NCBI GenBank assembly: GCA_020438665.1 | Contig: JAGQUE010000175.1 | Span: 2,103-18,338, forward strand | Reading direction: 5' to 3' | Source: Nocardioidaceae bacterium | GTDB taxonomy: Bacteria; Actinomycetota; Actinomycetes; Propionibacteriales; Nocardioidaceae | DNA: 16,236 bases | In this document: in pieces, positions 6,585-13,469 of the stretch | Layout of the letters: every line of letters begins with the position of its first letter | Numbering within the stretch: position 1 is the first letter of the stretch | The notes under the pieces: model-generated | What the model was told of the DNA's origin: nothing | The model's database searches: none | The model's input: the letters and a program-made list of their open reading frames with translations, nothing else | Position numbers and translations under genes: made by a program

Positions 6585-7867
6585 TGGGACCCCGCGAGCG
6601 TGCGCTGCGTGACGCCGTCGGCGGCGGTAGCGCCGACGTCGTCACCGCTGCCGCCGAGGAGTGGCGCAGTGGCGCCCAGTTGCTCGCCAACGTCGCGATG
6701 GCGCTGGACCTGGCCGCCGAGAAGGCTCCCGAGACTTTCGGGCCCGCCTCCCAGACCGCCGCCGACGCGGCCGCGGCGTTCGGTCGGGTCAAGACCCTCG
6801 TGATGGAGCGCAGCGACCAGATGACCTCCGGCTCGCAGGCCCTGCTCGACGCGGTGGCCGCCTATCGTGAGGCGCAGACCACCCTCACGTCCCTCGGCGC
6901 CGAGCCCACGGCCCCCGTCTATCACGACCCCGGCCCGGCGGCCGACGACGCCGACGTGATCCGTGCCTCGGTCACCTACAACAACCGCGTCAGCGCCTAT
7001 CACGCCGACCTGGCCGCTCGTGAGTCGCAGTCGGCGGCCGCGCTCACGGCCATGGACACCAGCTATGACGGGTCGATCGCGACCTTGCAGTCCATTCACG
7101 GCGAGCCCGACCCGGCGACCGGGTCACCGGCTGGTGGCACCTCCTCGGCGAGCGGCACCCGAGCGGGCTCGGGCGGGGCTGGCGCCGCGACCTCCAGCGG
7201 CACGGGCACCGGCGCCGGCAGCGGCACTGGCAGCACCGGCGGCACCGGCGCGGATGGCACCGGCACGGGCACAGGTGGCACCGGGACGGGCTCGGGAAGC
7301 GGCTCCGGAGGACCGGGTGGTTCCGGTGGCTCCGGTGGCGGCGCACCCCAGGGCGGCACTCCCGGCGGCGATGGTGGGGCGCCCGGCTCGGGTGGCGGCC
7401 CGATCGGTGGTCCCCCCGGCGGCGGGTTCCCGGGCGGCGGATCCGGCGGATCGGGCGGATCGGGCGGTGGCACCGTCGGCGGTGTGGCCGGCACGGTCGG
7501 CGGCGGCGTGATCGGCGGGCTCGCCGGGCTCGGTGGCGCCGTGCGCGGCCCCCTCCCGATGGTGCCGGTGACCGGCGCCGCGTCGGGCAGCCTCGGGTCC
7601 ACGACCCGGCCGGCGAGTGCGGGCACCCTCGGCCGACCGACGACGGCCCCGGGCACCGTGGTGGGGGGCGGCAAGGGCGCCAGCGGCGGCCGCTCCTCGA
7701 CGGGTGGTGGCCGGGGAGCACGCGGGGTGACGGGCGCTATGGCCGGCGGCGGTGCGGGGGGCCGCGGCGACCGGCGGCGACGCGACGCGGCGACCGCCGT
7801 CGACCACCTCGACGGGCCCCAGGACTGGCTCGACGACGACGACCCGGCTCCCGGCCTCCTCGACTGA
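6584..7867 (+). CDS. Large PPE/WXG-like protein with Gly-rich C-terminal region, putative Type VII substrate
   Basis: A 427-residue protein I cannot name. Residues 1-172 are helical and Ala-rich, with a W27-R-S-G motif near the N-terminus and a second helical pair around 125-170, reminiscent of PPE or WXG-like secreted proteins. Residues about 179-400 are extremely rich in Gly with Ser, Thr and Pro, including GGS repeats, so probably disordered or fibrous. The end is basic (GGRGDRRRR, 392-400) then acidic (VDHLDGPQDWLDDDDPAPGLLD region, 406-427). I see no YxxxD/E. It is coupled to the preceding EspC-like gene by a one-base overlap and sits inside the secretion cluster, so a secreted or surface-displayed role is a fair inference. 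A structural part of the system is the alternative. Confidence 0.8.
   Translation: MGPRERALRDAVGGGSADVVTAAAEEWRSGAQLLANVAMALDLAAEKAPETFGPASQTAADAAAAFGRVKTLVMERSDQMTSGSQALLDAVAAYREAQTTLTSLGAEPTAPVYHDPGPAADDADVIRASVTYNNRVSAYHADLAARESQSAAALTAMDTSYDGSIATLQSIHGEPDPATGSPAGGTSSASGTRAGSGGAGAATSSGTGTGAGSGTGSTGGTGADGTGTGTGGTGTGSGSGSGGPGGSGGSGGGAPQGGTPGGDGGAPGSGGGPIGGPPGGGFPGGGSGGSGGSGGGTVGGVAGTVGGGVIGGLAGLGGAVRGPLPMVPVTGAASGSLGSTTRPASAGTLGRPTTAPGTVVGGGKGASGGRSSTGGGRGARGVTGAMAGGGAGGRGDRRRRDAATAVDHLDGPQDWLDDDDPAPGLLD
7120..7780. repeat. Gly-rich low-complexity coding region
   Basis: GGC/GGT/GGA-rich DNA encodes the Gly/Ser/Thr tail of the preceding gene. It includes four 9-base units at 7436-7471 (three GGCGGATCS copies and one GGCGGTGGC) that encode GGS GGS GGS GGG. 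Such stretches are prone to slippage and length variation. Confidence 0.85.
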
Positions 7868-7900
7868 GTCCGGATCCAGCCCGGACCGAGGCACGCCCGC

Positions 7901-7906
7901 TACCAT
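7901..7906 (+). promoter_or_regulatory. Possible -10 element ahead of the second eccD
   Basis: TACCAT fits TANNNT and lies in the 87-base gap before the second eccD, giving a leader of about 40 bases. No clear -35 is present. It may allow eccD-eccB-mycP to be transcribed apart from the substrate genes. Confidence 0.3.
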
Positions 7907-7954
7907 GCTTGCGGCCCGCAGGAGATGGGCTGACGACTGTCGGGGGGAGACGTC

Positions 7955-9325
7955 ATGACGCAGGGTGGCACCGGCGTCCCGAGCCTCGTGCGGATCACCG
8001 TCGCCTCGGCCACCCGACGGGTCGATCTGGTCCTGCCGGGCGCCGTCCCGGTGGCCGAGCTGCTCCCCGAGCTCGCCCGGGGGGTGGGCCTGCTCGACGC
8101 CGCCACCGTCTATGCGGGCTACCACCTGACCACCCAGGACGGCCGCGAGCTGGTGGGTGACGCGGGCCTGATCATGCAGGGGGTGGAGGACGGGGCCCTG
8201 CTCACCGTGACCTCGGGTGTCGACGACGCTCCGCCGCGCATCTATGACGACGTCGTCGAGGCGATGACCGACGTGGTCGAGCGCGAGCTCCGGCCGTGGC
8301 AGCCCGCCTCCGGCCGCCGCACCGCTCTGACCGCAGCCGCCCTGCTGCTCGCCCTCGGCGCGGCGGCGCTGCTGCTGCAGGGCGGCGTCCTCGCCGGGGT
8401 GACGTCGGCCCTGGTGGCGCTGTCGCTCGTGGTCGGCGCCATCGTCTTGTCCCGGGCCCAGCACGAGCGCGACGCCGCCGTGGCGGTCGCCTGGATGGGC
8501 GCCGGTTATGCCGCGGTCGCCGGCCTCCTCCTCGGCGCCGGTGACGGCCGGCCGGGGAGCGTCGACCAGTGGTTCGGGCTGCCTGCCGCCGTGGCGGGCG
8601 CCGGCATGCTCGCCGCAGGACTGCTGGCGCTGGTCGGGCTCGGAGACGGCCGGACGCTGGCGATCCCGCCGGTCGTCGTCGGTGCGGTCCTCGCCTCGGC
8701 CGGGTTGGTGATGCGGGCCGCGGCGTTCGATCCGGCCGTCGTGCTCACCACCACGCTCGTGCTTGTCGTGATCGCCGGCAGCGTCTTCCCCTGGCTCGCC
8801 CTGGGGATGGCCGGCACGGCGGTCCCCCAGCTCTACTCCACCGCCGACGTGACCGCCGACCCGACCGAGGTCGACCCCGTCCGTGTGGCCCTCGACGCCC
8901 GGCTGGCCCACGACATCCTGGTGGCGGTGTCCGCGACGGTCGGTCTGCTGCTGGTCCTCGTGGCCCCGCTGGCCGTCTCGCTCGGTCTCCCCGGCACCCT
9001 GCTGGCTGCCGTCGCGTGTCTGGTCGTCATGCTCCGGACGCGGCAGTACCGCACCGGCGCCGAGGTACTGGTCGGGCTCGTCTCGGGTATCGCCGGCCTC
9101 GTCGTCATCGCGGTGGCCCTGGTGTGGCTCCACCCCGACTGGCGACCGACCACGGCGGTCGTGCTCGCGTTCGCCGGGGCAGCGCTCCTCGCGCTCACCC
9201 TGGTGCCCAGCACCCCGTCGGTCCGCCGCGGCCGGGCCGGCGACATCGCCGAGTCCGTCGCACTCCTGGCCCTGCTGCCGCTGCTCGTCGTCGCGACCGG
9301 CATCTTCACCGCGCTCCGGGGCTGA
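7955..9325 (+). CDS. eccD: Type VII secretion integral membrane protein EccD
   Basis: A 456-residue EccD. The N-terminal domain (about 10-88) is the ubiquitin-like fold typical of EccD, with the family pattern VRITVASATRRVDLVLPG followed by PVAELLPEL. A linker (DDVVEAMTDVVEREL, 98-112) leads to eleven hydrophobic segments from about residue 123 to the C-terminus, with the usual loop between segments 6 and 7 (LYSTADVTADPTEVD). This is closer to the canonical family than the paralogue at 3920. The ATG follows a GGGGGGAGA ribosome site. Its TGA is two bases from the eccB ATG, so eccD and eccB are surely one operon. In ESX complexes two EccD copies surround each EccB/EccC unit. Here the two copies could come from different genes. 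Confidence 0.95.
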   Translation: MTQGGTGVPSLVRITVASATRRVDLVLPGAVPVAELLPELARGVGLLDAATVYAGYHLTTQDGRELVGDAGLIMQGVEDGALLTVTSGVDDAPPRIYDDVVEAMTDVVERELRPWQPASGRRTALTAAALLLALGAAALLLQGGVLAGVTSALVALSLVVGAIVLSRAQHERDAAVAVAWMGAGYAAVAGLLLGAGDGRPGSVDQWFGLPAAVAGAGMLAAGLLALVGLGDGRTLAIPPVVVGAVLASAGLVMRAAAFDPAVVLTTTLVLVVIAGSVFPWLALGMAGTAVPQLYSTADVTADPTEVDPVRVALDARLAHDILVAVSATVGLLLVLVAPLAVSLGLPGTLLAAVACLVVMLRTRQYRTGAEVLVGLVSGIAGLVVIAVALVWLHPDWRPTTAVVLAFAGAALLALTLVPSTPSVRRGRAGDIAESVALLALLPLLVVATGIFTALRG

Positions 9326-9327
9326 GC

Positions 9328-10731
9328 ATGGCCACCAAGCGCGACCTCGTCGAGGCCCACGCCTTCAGCCGGCGCCGGCTCGTCACCGCGTTCGTCTCAG
9401 GCGCACCGGGCGGCCGCGAGGTCGAACCGGTCCGTCCCGGCCGCACCATCGTGGGCGGGATCGCCCTGGCGGTCCTGCTCCTCCTGGGTGCCGTCGTCGC
9501 CGGCGTGTTCGCCCCGCGCACCCCCCAGGACTGGAACAAGGTCGGCCTGGTCGTCTCCAAGGACGACGGCGGCCTCTATGTCATCACCGAGAGCTCCGAC
9601 CACCCGGTGCTCCGGCCCGTCATCAACGTGACCTCGGCCAAGCTGATCCTCGGTGACCTCGCCGCCGACCCGACGCCGCTGTCGACGTCCTTCATCCAGA
9701 GCCAGCGGATCGGTGAGGACGTCGGCATCCTCGGGGCTCCCCACGACGTCCCCGCCCCCGAGCGGCTCATCGGGTCGGGGTGGACGGCCTGCACCGACTC
9801 GGGGCTCGGCATCCGCGTCGACATCGGGCCCCGCCCCGACGTCACCGCCGCGCCGGGGCGTGGGCTGGTCGTGCAGAGCGAAGGCGACTACTTCGTCGTC
9901 GCCGAGGCGCTCTCCGACGACCGCGTGCACCCGACGGCCTACCGCTATCGGTTGCCCACCCAGAGCGGTCCCCGCGACAACATGCTCGCCGCGCTCGGCC
10001 TCCCCGCCGGGGTCGAGGCCGTCGAGGTACCACCGGCCTGGCTGGCGCTGTTCCCGGCCGGTGGCGACCTGACCTGGGAGAGCATGGGGATCGAGCACGC
10101 TGGTCAGCCCGCGTCGATCGACGCGGCGGGCAGCGACGACCGCTATCGGGTCGGCGATGTCGTGATCTCCGCCGACGACGCCGTGGTGCTCACGGAGGTG
10201 GGGCCGGCACCGATGACGACGTTCGCGCTGGCGGTCTATGAGAACCTGCCCGAGCCCTACACCCCGCGGGTCTTCAGGGACGACCAGGTCGACCTGGGGC
10301 GCGTCGACCGCCCCTACGCCGACGCCCACTGGCCCGTCGACCTGCCGACCGCGGCGGTGGGTGAGGCATGCGTCCAGCTCGCCGCGGCCACCGATGCGCC
10401 GCCCCGCGTCACGCTGGCGGAGCTTCCTGGAGGGCGGGCCAGCGCCGACGGAGTGTCCGCCGGGACCAGCGCGGTCGGGATGGATCCCGGCTCCGGGGCC
10501 CTCGTGGTCGCGGGCGACTGGAGCCAGACCGAGGGCGGCTCCCCCTTCCTGGTCGACGCCAAGGGCCGGGCCTATCCGCTGCTGGTGCCGGCCGCCCTGC
10601 GGCTCGGCTATGGCGGCGTCGACCCCACCCGTGTCCCCGACGGCTGGCTCGAGCTCTTCGCCGACGGGGTGACGTTGTCGCCACAGGCGGCGCTGTGCCC
10701 GCCCGAGGCCGCGGACAAGCCATGCGGCTGA
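9328..10731 (+). CDS. eccB: Type VII secretion protein EccB
   Basis: A 467-residue bitopic protein of the ESX core. The N-terminus (MATKRDLVEAHAFSRRRLV) is the short cytoplasmic part with the expected Arg-rich helix. One membrane segment lies at about 41-62, and the rest is the extracytoplasmic repeat domain. Cys155 and Cys348 stand at about the positions of the disulfide reported for mycobacterial EccB1, and two more cysteines (457, 466) lie at the very C-terminus. In the family EccB scaffolds the periplasmic or cell-wall side of the pore and touches MycP. It starts two bases after the eccD stop and ends overlapping the mycP start by ten bases, so all three are translated together. A longer in-frame ORF upstream (from 8569) runs through eccD in another frame and is not real. 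Confidence 0.96.
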   Translation: MATKRDLVEAHAFSRRRLVTAFVSGAPGGREVEPVRPGRTIVGGIALAVLLLLGAVVAGVFAPRTPQDWNKVGLVVSKDDGGLYVITESSDHPVLRPVINVTSAKLILGDLAADPTPLSTSFIQSQRIGEDVGILGAPHDVPAPERLIGSGWTACTDSGLGIRVDIGPRPDVTAAPGRGLVVQSEGDYFVVAEALSDDRVHPTAYRYRLPTQSGPRDNMLAALGLPAGVEAVEVPPAWLALFPAGGDLTWESMGIEHAGQPASIDAAGSDDRYRVGDVVISADDAVVLTEVGPAPMTTFALAVYENLPEPYTPRVFRDDQVDLGRVDRPYADAHWPVDLPTAAVGEACVQLAAATDAPPRVTLAELPGGRASADGVSAGTSAVGMDPGSGALVVAGDWSQTEGGSPFLVDAKGRAYPLLVPAALRLGYGGVDPTRVPDGWLELFADGVTLSPQAALCPPEAADKPCG

Positions 10732-12011
10732 CCCGGGTCTCCTGGGCCGGCGCCGGTCTCGTCGTGGCGCTCGTCGCCGGGCCGCTGCCGCAGCCCTCGG
10801 TCGCCACCACGGTGTCGGCAGCCGATGTCCCGTGCCAGACCATCAGCGCCGACCTGCCGACCCAGGAGGCGGCGTCGGCCAGCCGGCCGATCCAGCTCCT
10901 CGGCGTCGAGCGCGCCCAGGCGCTGCTCGACCGGACCGCCCCGGCGGGGCCTCGCGTGCGGGTCGCGGTCGTCGACTCCGGGGTGATCGACACCCCCCGG
11001 ATCCCCGTCGTACGCCGGGTCGGGTTCACCCGGCTCGCCGAGGTGCAGCACTTCCACGGCACCGCCGTCGCCGGGCTGATCGCCGGGCAGCCGCTGGCCG
11101 ACGGTGCTGCCGTGGGGGTCGCGCCCGACGCGGAGATCGTCGACGTCCGGGTCTTCGACGACGACGCCCCCACCGACACCGACAGCGCCGATGTCCAACC
11201 GGCACGGGTCGCCCTGGGCCTGCGCTGGGTCGCTCGGCACGCCGACCGGCTCGACATCGGCGTGGTCAACGTGTCCCTGATGGTGGCCGACGACCCTCGG
11301 CTGGCCGCGGCCGTCCGAGCGCTCCGGCGGGCCGACGTCGTGGTGGTCGCCTCGACCGGCAACCGACCCACTGAGCCGGGCCAGCCCCTCTATCCCGACT
11401 TCGCCACGCTCGCCCCCGGCGAAGACGCCGCCGCCCGGGTCTTCCCTGCGGGCTATCCCGGCGTCGTCGGAGTCAATGCGACCTCGGGCGCCGCCGACGC
11501 CGACGATCTGGGATCGGTCCTCCAGAGCTCGGCCACCGACGTGGCCGCACCCACGCCCGGTGGAGTCACGGTCGCCCTCAACGGCGGCACCTGTGTGCTG
11601 CCCGACGTCGCCACCTCATGGTCGGCAGCCGAGGTCAGCGGCGTCGTGGCAATGCTGCGGGCCCGGTTCCCCGACGAGAACGCTCGGCAGATCGCCGCCC
11701 GTCTGACCGCGACCGCGAGTGCCGCGCCCGGATCGGCGAGCCCACTCGTGGGGGCGGGAGTCGTGCAGCCGGTGGAGGCGCTCACCCGACCCCTCCACCC
11801 GACTCGTGCGGGCACGGTCGCCGAGTCCCTGCCGGCACCCGACCTGCTCCCCGAGGCCTCGCAGCCCGTCGTCGCCAGCGACGACGGCGCCGCGCTGCGC
11901 CACGCCGCGCTCTGGTGGGGCCTCGTGGCCGGCGGCCTCGTCGTGCTGGCCCTGCTGGTGAGGCCCCTGCTGGCCCGGCGGCGAGACCTCGGCCGGCCGG
12001 CGGCCCGCTGA
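10722..12011 (+). CDS. mycP: Mycosin, membrane-anchored subtilisin-like protease of the Type VII system
   Basis: A 429-residue S8-family protease. A signal segment (about 8-30) is followed by the subtilisin domain and a C-terminal membrane anchor (about 393-416) ending in basic residues. The catalytic triad is visible: D85 (VAVVDSGV), H112 (FHGTAVAG) and S299 (ATSWSAAEVSG), with oxyanion-hole N214 (ASTGN). Mycosins are needed for ESX complex stability and, in some systems, process substrates. The serine block is atypical: Ala replaces the Gly of GTS, and Glu stands where the family normally has Pro. Cys38 in the N-terminal extension and Cys291 near the active serine could form a disulfide. 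The start overlaps the eccB end by ten bases. The gene ends the secretion operon, convergent with the next gene. Confidence 0.95.
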   Translation: MRLTRVSWAGAGLVVALVAGPLPQPSVATTVSAADVPCQTISADLPTQEAASASRPIQLLGVERAQALLDRTAPAGPRVRVAVVDSGVIDTPRIPVVRRVGFTRLAEVQHFHGTAVAGLIAGQPLADGAAVGVAPDAEIVDVRVFDDDAPTDTDSADVQPARVALGLRWVARHADRLDIGVVNVSLMVADDPRLAAAVRALRRADVVVVASTGNRPTEPGQPLYPDFATLAPGEDAAARVFPAGYPGVVGVNATSGAADADDLGSVLQSSATDVAAPTPGGVTVALNGGTCVLPDVATSWSAAEVSGVVAMLRARFPDENARQIAARLTATASAAPGSASPLVGAGVVQPVEALTRPLHPTRAGTVAESLPAPDLLPEASQPVVASDDGAALRHAALWWGLVAGGLVVLALLVRPLLARRRDLGRPAAR

Positions 12012-12020
12012 CCCGTCAGC
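12007..12020. terminator. Palindrome GCTGAC-CC-GTCAGC spanning both convergent stop codons
   Basis: A perfect 6-base inverted repeat contains the mycP TGA (12009-12011) in one arm and the opposite-strand stop (12016-12018) in the other. There are only four bases between the two genes. The two-base loop is too tight for the whole stem and there is no T-run, so a terminator role is weakly supported. Confidence 0.25.
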
Positions 12021-12660
12021 CAGCGACGTGGAAGCGGCGCCGGTGGAACTGCGGCTGCTCGATCTCGTCGAGCACGGCCAGCGCCAGGTCGGGCGCGGCG
12101 ATATAGGACTCGCCCGCCTCGTCGGTGAGCAGGATGTCTGTGCTCAGCCGGTAGCAGCCGGTGACGCGCTGGGGGAGCCAGGCCCCGAAGTTGGCGGCCG
12201 GGCTGACATAGAACCAGTCCAGCGACTCCGGAGACTTCCGCAACGCCTCGAGCAGGGCCATTCCAGTCATCACCTCGGACCGGATCTCGGCCGGCGGCTC
12301 GTGGACGTCGAAGAAGCGCGGTCCGCCCTCGGCCACGAGCATCGAGGACACCCCGCCCAGGACGCCGAGCCGGACGTCCGCTCGGTCGGCCAGGGTGATG
12401 AGCCGGTCGAGGATGCCCTCGAGCTTGCCCTCCATGTCACCGCGCGGCGAGAGGGTCTCGAAGACGACGTCGGCGTCCTCGACGACCCGGGCCAGCAGGG
12501 CCTCGTCCTCGAGGGACCCGTGGACATAGGTCACCCCGTCGACGGGCTCCGCCGGCGCGGTGCGACTGTAGGAGGTGACCGTGTGACCCCGTTGCGCGGC
12601 CTCGCGGACGACGGCCGAGCCGCCGTAGCCGGTGCCACCGAGAACCTTGATGCGTGTCAT
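12016..12660 (-). CDS. NAD(P)-binding SDR-type oxidoreductase/epimerase
   Basis: A 214-residue atypical short-chain dehydrogenase of the NmrA/YwnB kind. The N-terminal Rossmann strand and loop IKVLGGTGYGGSAVV carries the GxxGxxG dinucleotide-binding motif (8-14), followed by a strand ending in SYSRT (likely cofactor ribose side) and HGSLEDEALL, typical of these proteins. A strand GVLGGVSSML precedes a DVHEPP loop, and SLDWFYVSPAANF resembles the conserved WTIVRP-type segment. The substrate cannot be told. Such proteins are flavin or sugar-nucleotide reductases, or redox sensors. The ATG has no purine-rich ribosome site; only pyrimidines precede it, so leaderless translation or a weak site is possible. 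It is convergent with mycP and divergent from the Cys-rich gene, and nothing ties it to secretion. Confidence 0.85.
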   Translation of the reverse strand: MTRIKVLGGTGYGGSAVVREAAQRGHTVTSYSRTAPAEPVDGVTYVHGSLEDEALLARVVEDADVVFETLSPRGDMEGKLEGILDRLITLADRADVRLGVLGGVSSMLVAEGGPRFFDVHEPPAEIRSEVMTGMALLEALRKSPESLDWFYVSPAANFGAWLPQRVTGCYRLSTDILLTDEAGESYIAAPDLALAVLDEIEQPQFHRRRFHVAG

Positions 12661-12774
12661 GAGGGGGGAAGTCGGGACGCGCTCACTTTGTTCCCGGCGC
12701 CTGCAAACGAGATGCCGATCACGCTGGTGGGCGTCCCCCGAACACGCCGGTGCCGATGGGAGGACGATGGACCC
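12661..12774. promoter_or_regulatory. Divergent promoter region between the oxidoreductase and Cys-rich genes
   Basis: These 114 bases must hold both promoters. I see GGGAACAAAG on the minus strand, which recalls a stress-sigma -35, but no convincing paired -10. No inverted repeat stands out. Confidence 0.4.
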
Positions 12775-13380
12775 ATGCCTGCCACATCCACCGCGCCGAC
12801 GCCGACCACGACCTCCACCTCGACCCCGATCCGTGCCGAGCACGGCTGCCGGTCCTTGTCGGAGTGTGACCTCGGGGTGGCCCAGCGGTTGGCGCTGATG
12901 GCCCTGCGTCATGGTGGCTTCGTGCGTGACCTCCCCGCCGGTTCGTTCGTCGGAGACACCACCGAGGAACGTGCCTATGGCGACTACCTGCTCGTGCTGC
13001 TCCGGCGCTATGGCGGCGCCGACTTCGACGAGGAGAAGGTGCTCACCGTCTTCGCAGACCATCCGCTGCTGCTCGCCCCCGCCGATCCCGAGCACGTCAC
13101 CCACGACTGCCCCGTCTGTGGGAGCCCCGCTCTGTTCACCACCGCTCGCGGCACCGTCTGTGACGATTGTGCCGAGCGGGTGCGCTGCTCGTCGGGCCAC
13201 CTGGTGGCCGGCACGAGCGCCGACGCCTGGGGCCACTTCGCGGCCTACCACGTCGACGGTCACGGCGAGGAGTGCCACTCGGTCACCGACAGCGGCGTCT
13301 GCTGGATCGACGACTGCGAGTGCGTGATGGAGGAGACGCGCACCGGCGGTGTCGTCGTCGAGGTCCTCGCGGCCCCCTGA
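12775..13380 (+). CDS. Cys-rich, probably zinc-binding protein of unknown function
   Basis: A 201-residue protein I do not recognise. After a Thr/Pro-rich, likely disordered N-terminus (1-20) comes a helical part (about 33-100). The C-terminal half has Cys pairs C112-x2-C115 and C129-x2-C132, then C138, C167, C176, C181 and C183. There are eleven cysteines in all plus several histidines (H141, H154, H159, H163, H168). This suggests one zinc ribbon and perhaps a second metal site or an iron-sulfur site. No signal peptide is seen, so it is probably cytoplasmic. The ATG follows GGGAGGA with ten bases of spacing, slightly long. An in-frame ATG at 12712 without a ribosome site would add 21 residues. 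GC content and codon use look like the neighbours. Confidence 0.75.
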   Translation: MPATSTAPTPTTTSTSTPIRAEHGCRSLSECDLGVAQRLALMALRHGGFVRDLPAGSFVGDTTEERAYGDYLLVLLRRYGGADFDEEKVLTVFADHPLLLAPADPEHVTHDCPVCGSPALFTTARGTVCDDCAERVRCSSGHLVAGTSADAWGHFAAYHVDGHGEECHSVTDSGVCWIDDCECVMEETRTGGVVVEVLAAP

Positions 13381-13421
13381 GCCCCGCCGAGCCCTACCCC
13401 ATCGCCGAGTCGTCACATCGT

Positions 13422-13450
13422 GTGAGGGCTCGATAGGACCGTGCCCTCAC
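13422..13450. terminator. Hairpin between convergent genes, possible bidirectional terminator
   Basis: GTGAGGGC (13422-13429) and GCCCTCAC (13443-13450) are perfect 8-base arms with a 13-base loop, lying between the ends of two convergent genes. No T-run follows on either strand, as is common for high-GC actinobacterial terminators. A smaller TCACA-TCG-TGTGA repeat at 13413-13425 overlaps the left arm. Confidence 0.5.
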
Positions 13451-13469
13451 CACGACGCCGGTGCGGGTG

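Noticed and set aside
7190..7480. GGC-rich repeats as a CRISPR-like or transposon-end repeat
   Set aside because: The repeats stay in frame and encode Gly/Ser/Thr; there are no regular spacers or flanking inverted ends.
7124..9133. Leftward ORF of 669 codons over the Gly-rich gene and eccD
   Set aside because: It is the antisense shadow of two supported genes; the composition is typical of GC-rich antisense frames.
12661..13416. N-terminal extension of the oxidoreductase to 466 residues
   Set aside because: The extra part is antisense to the Cys-rich gene, while the Rossmann motif begins just after the ATG at 12660.
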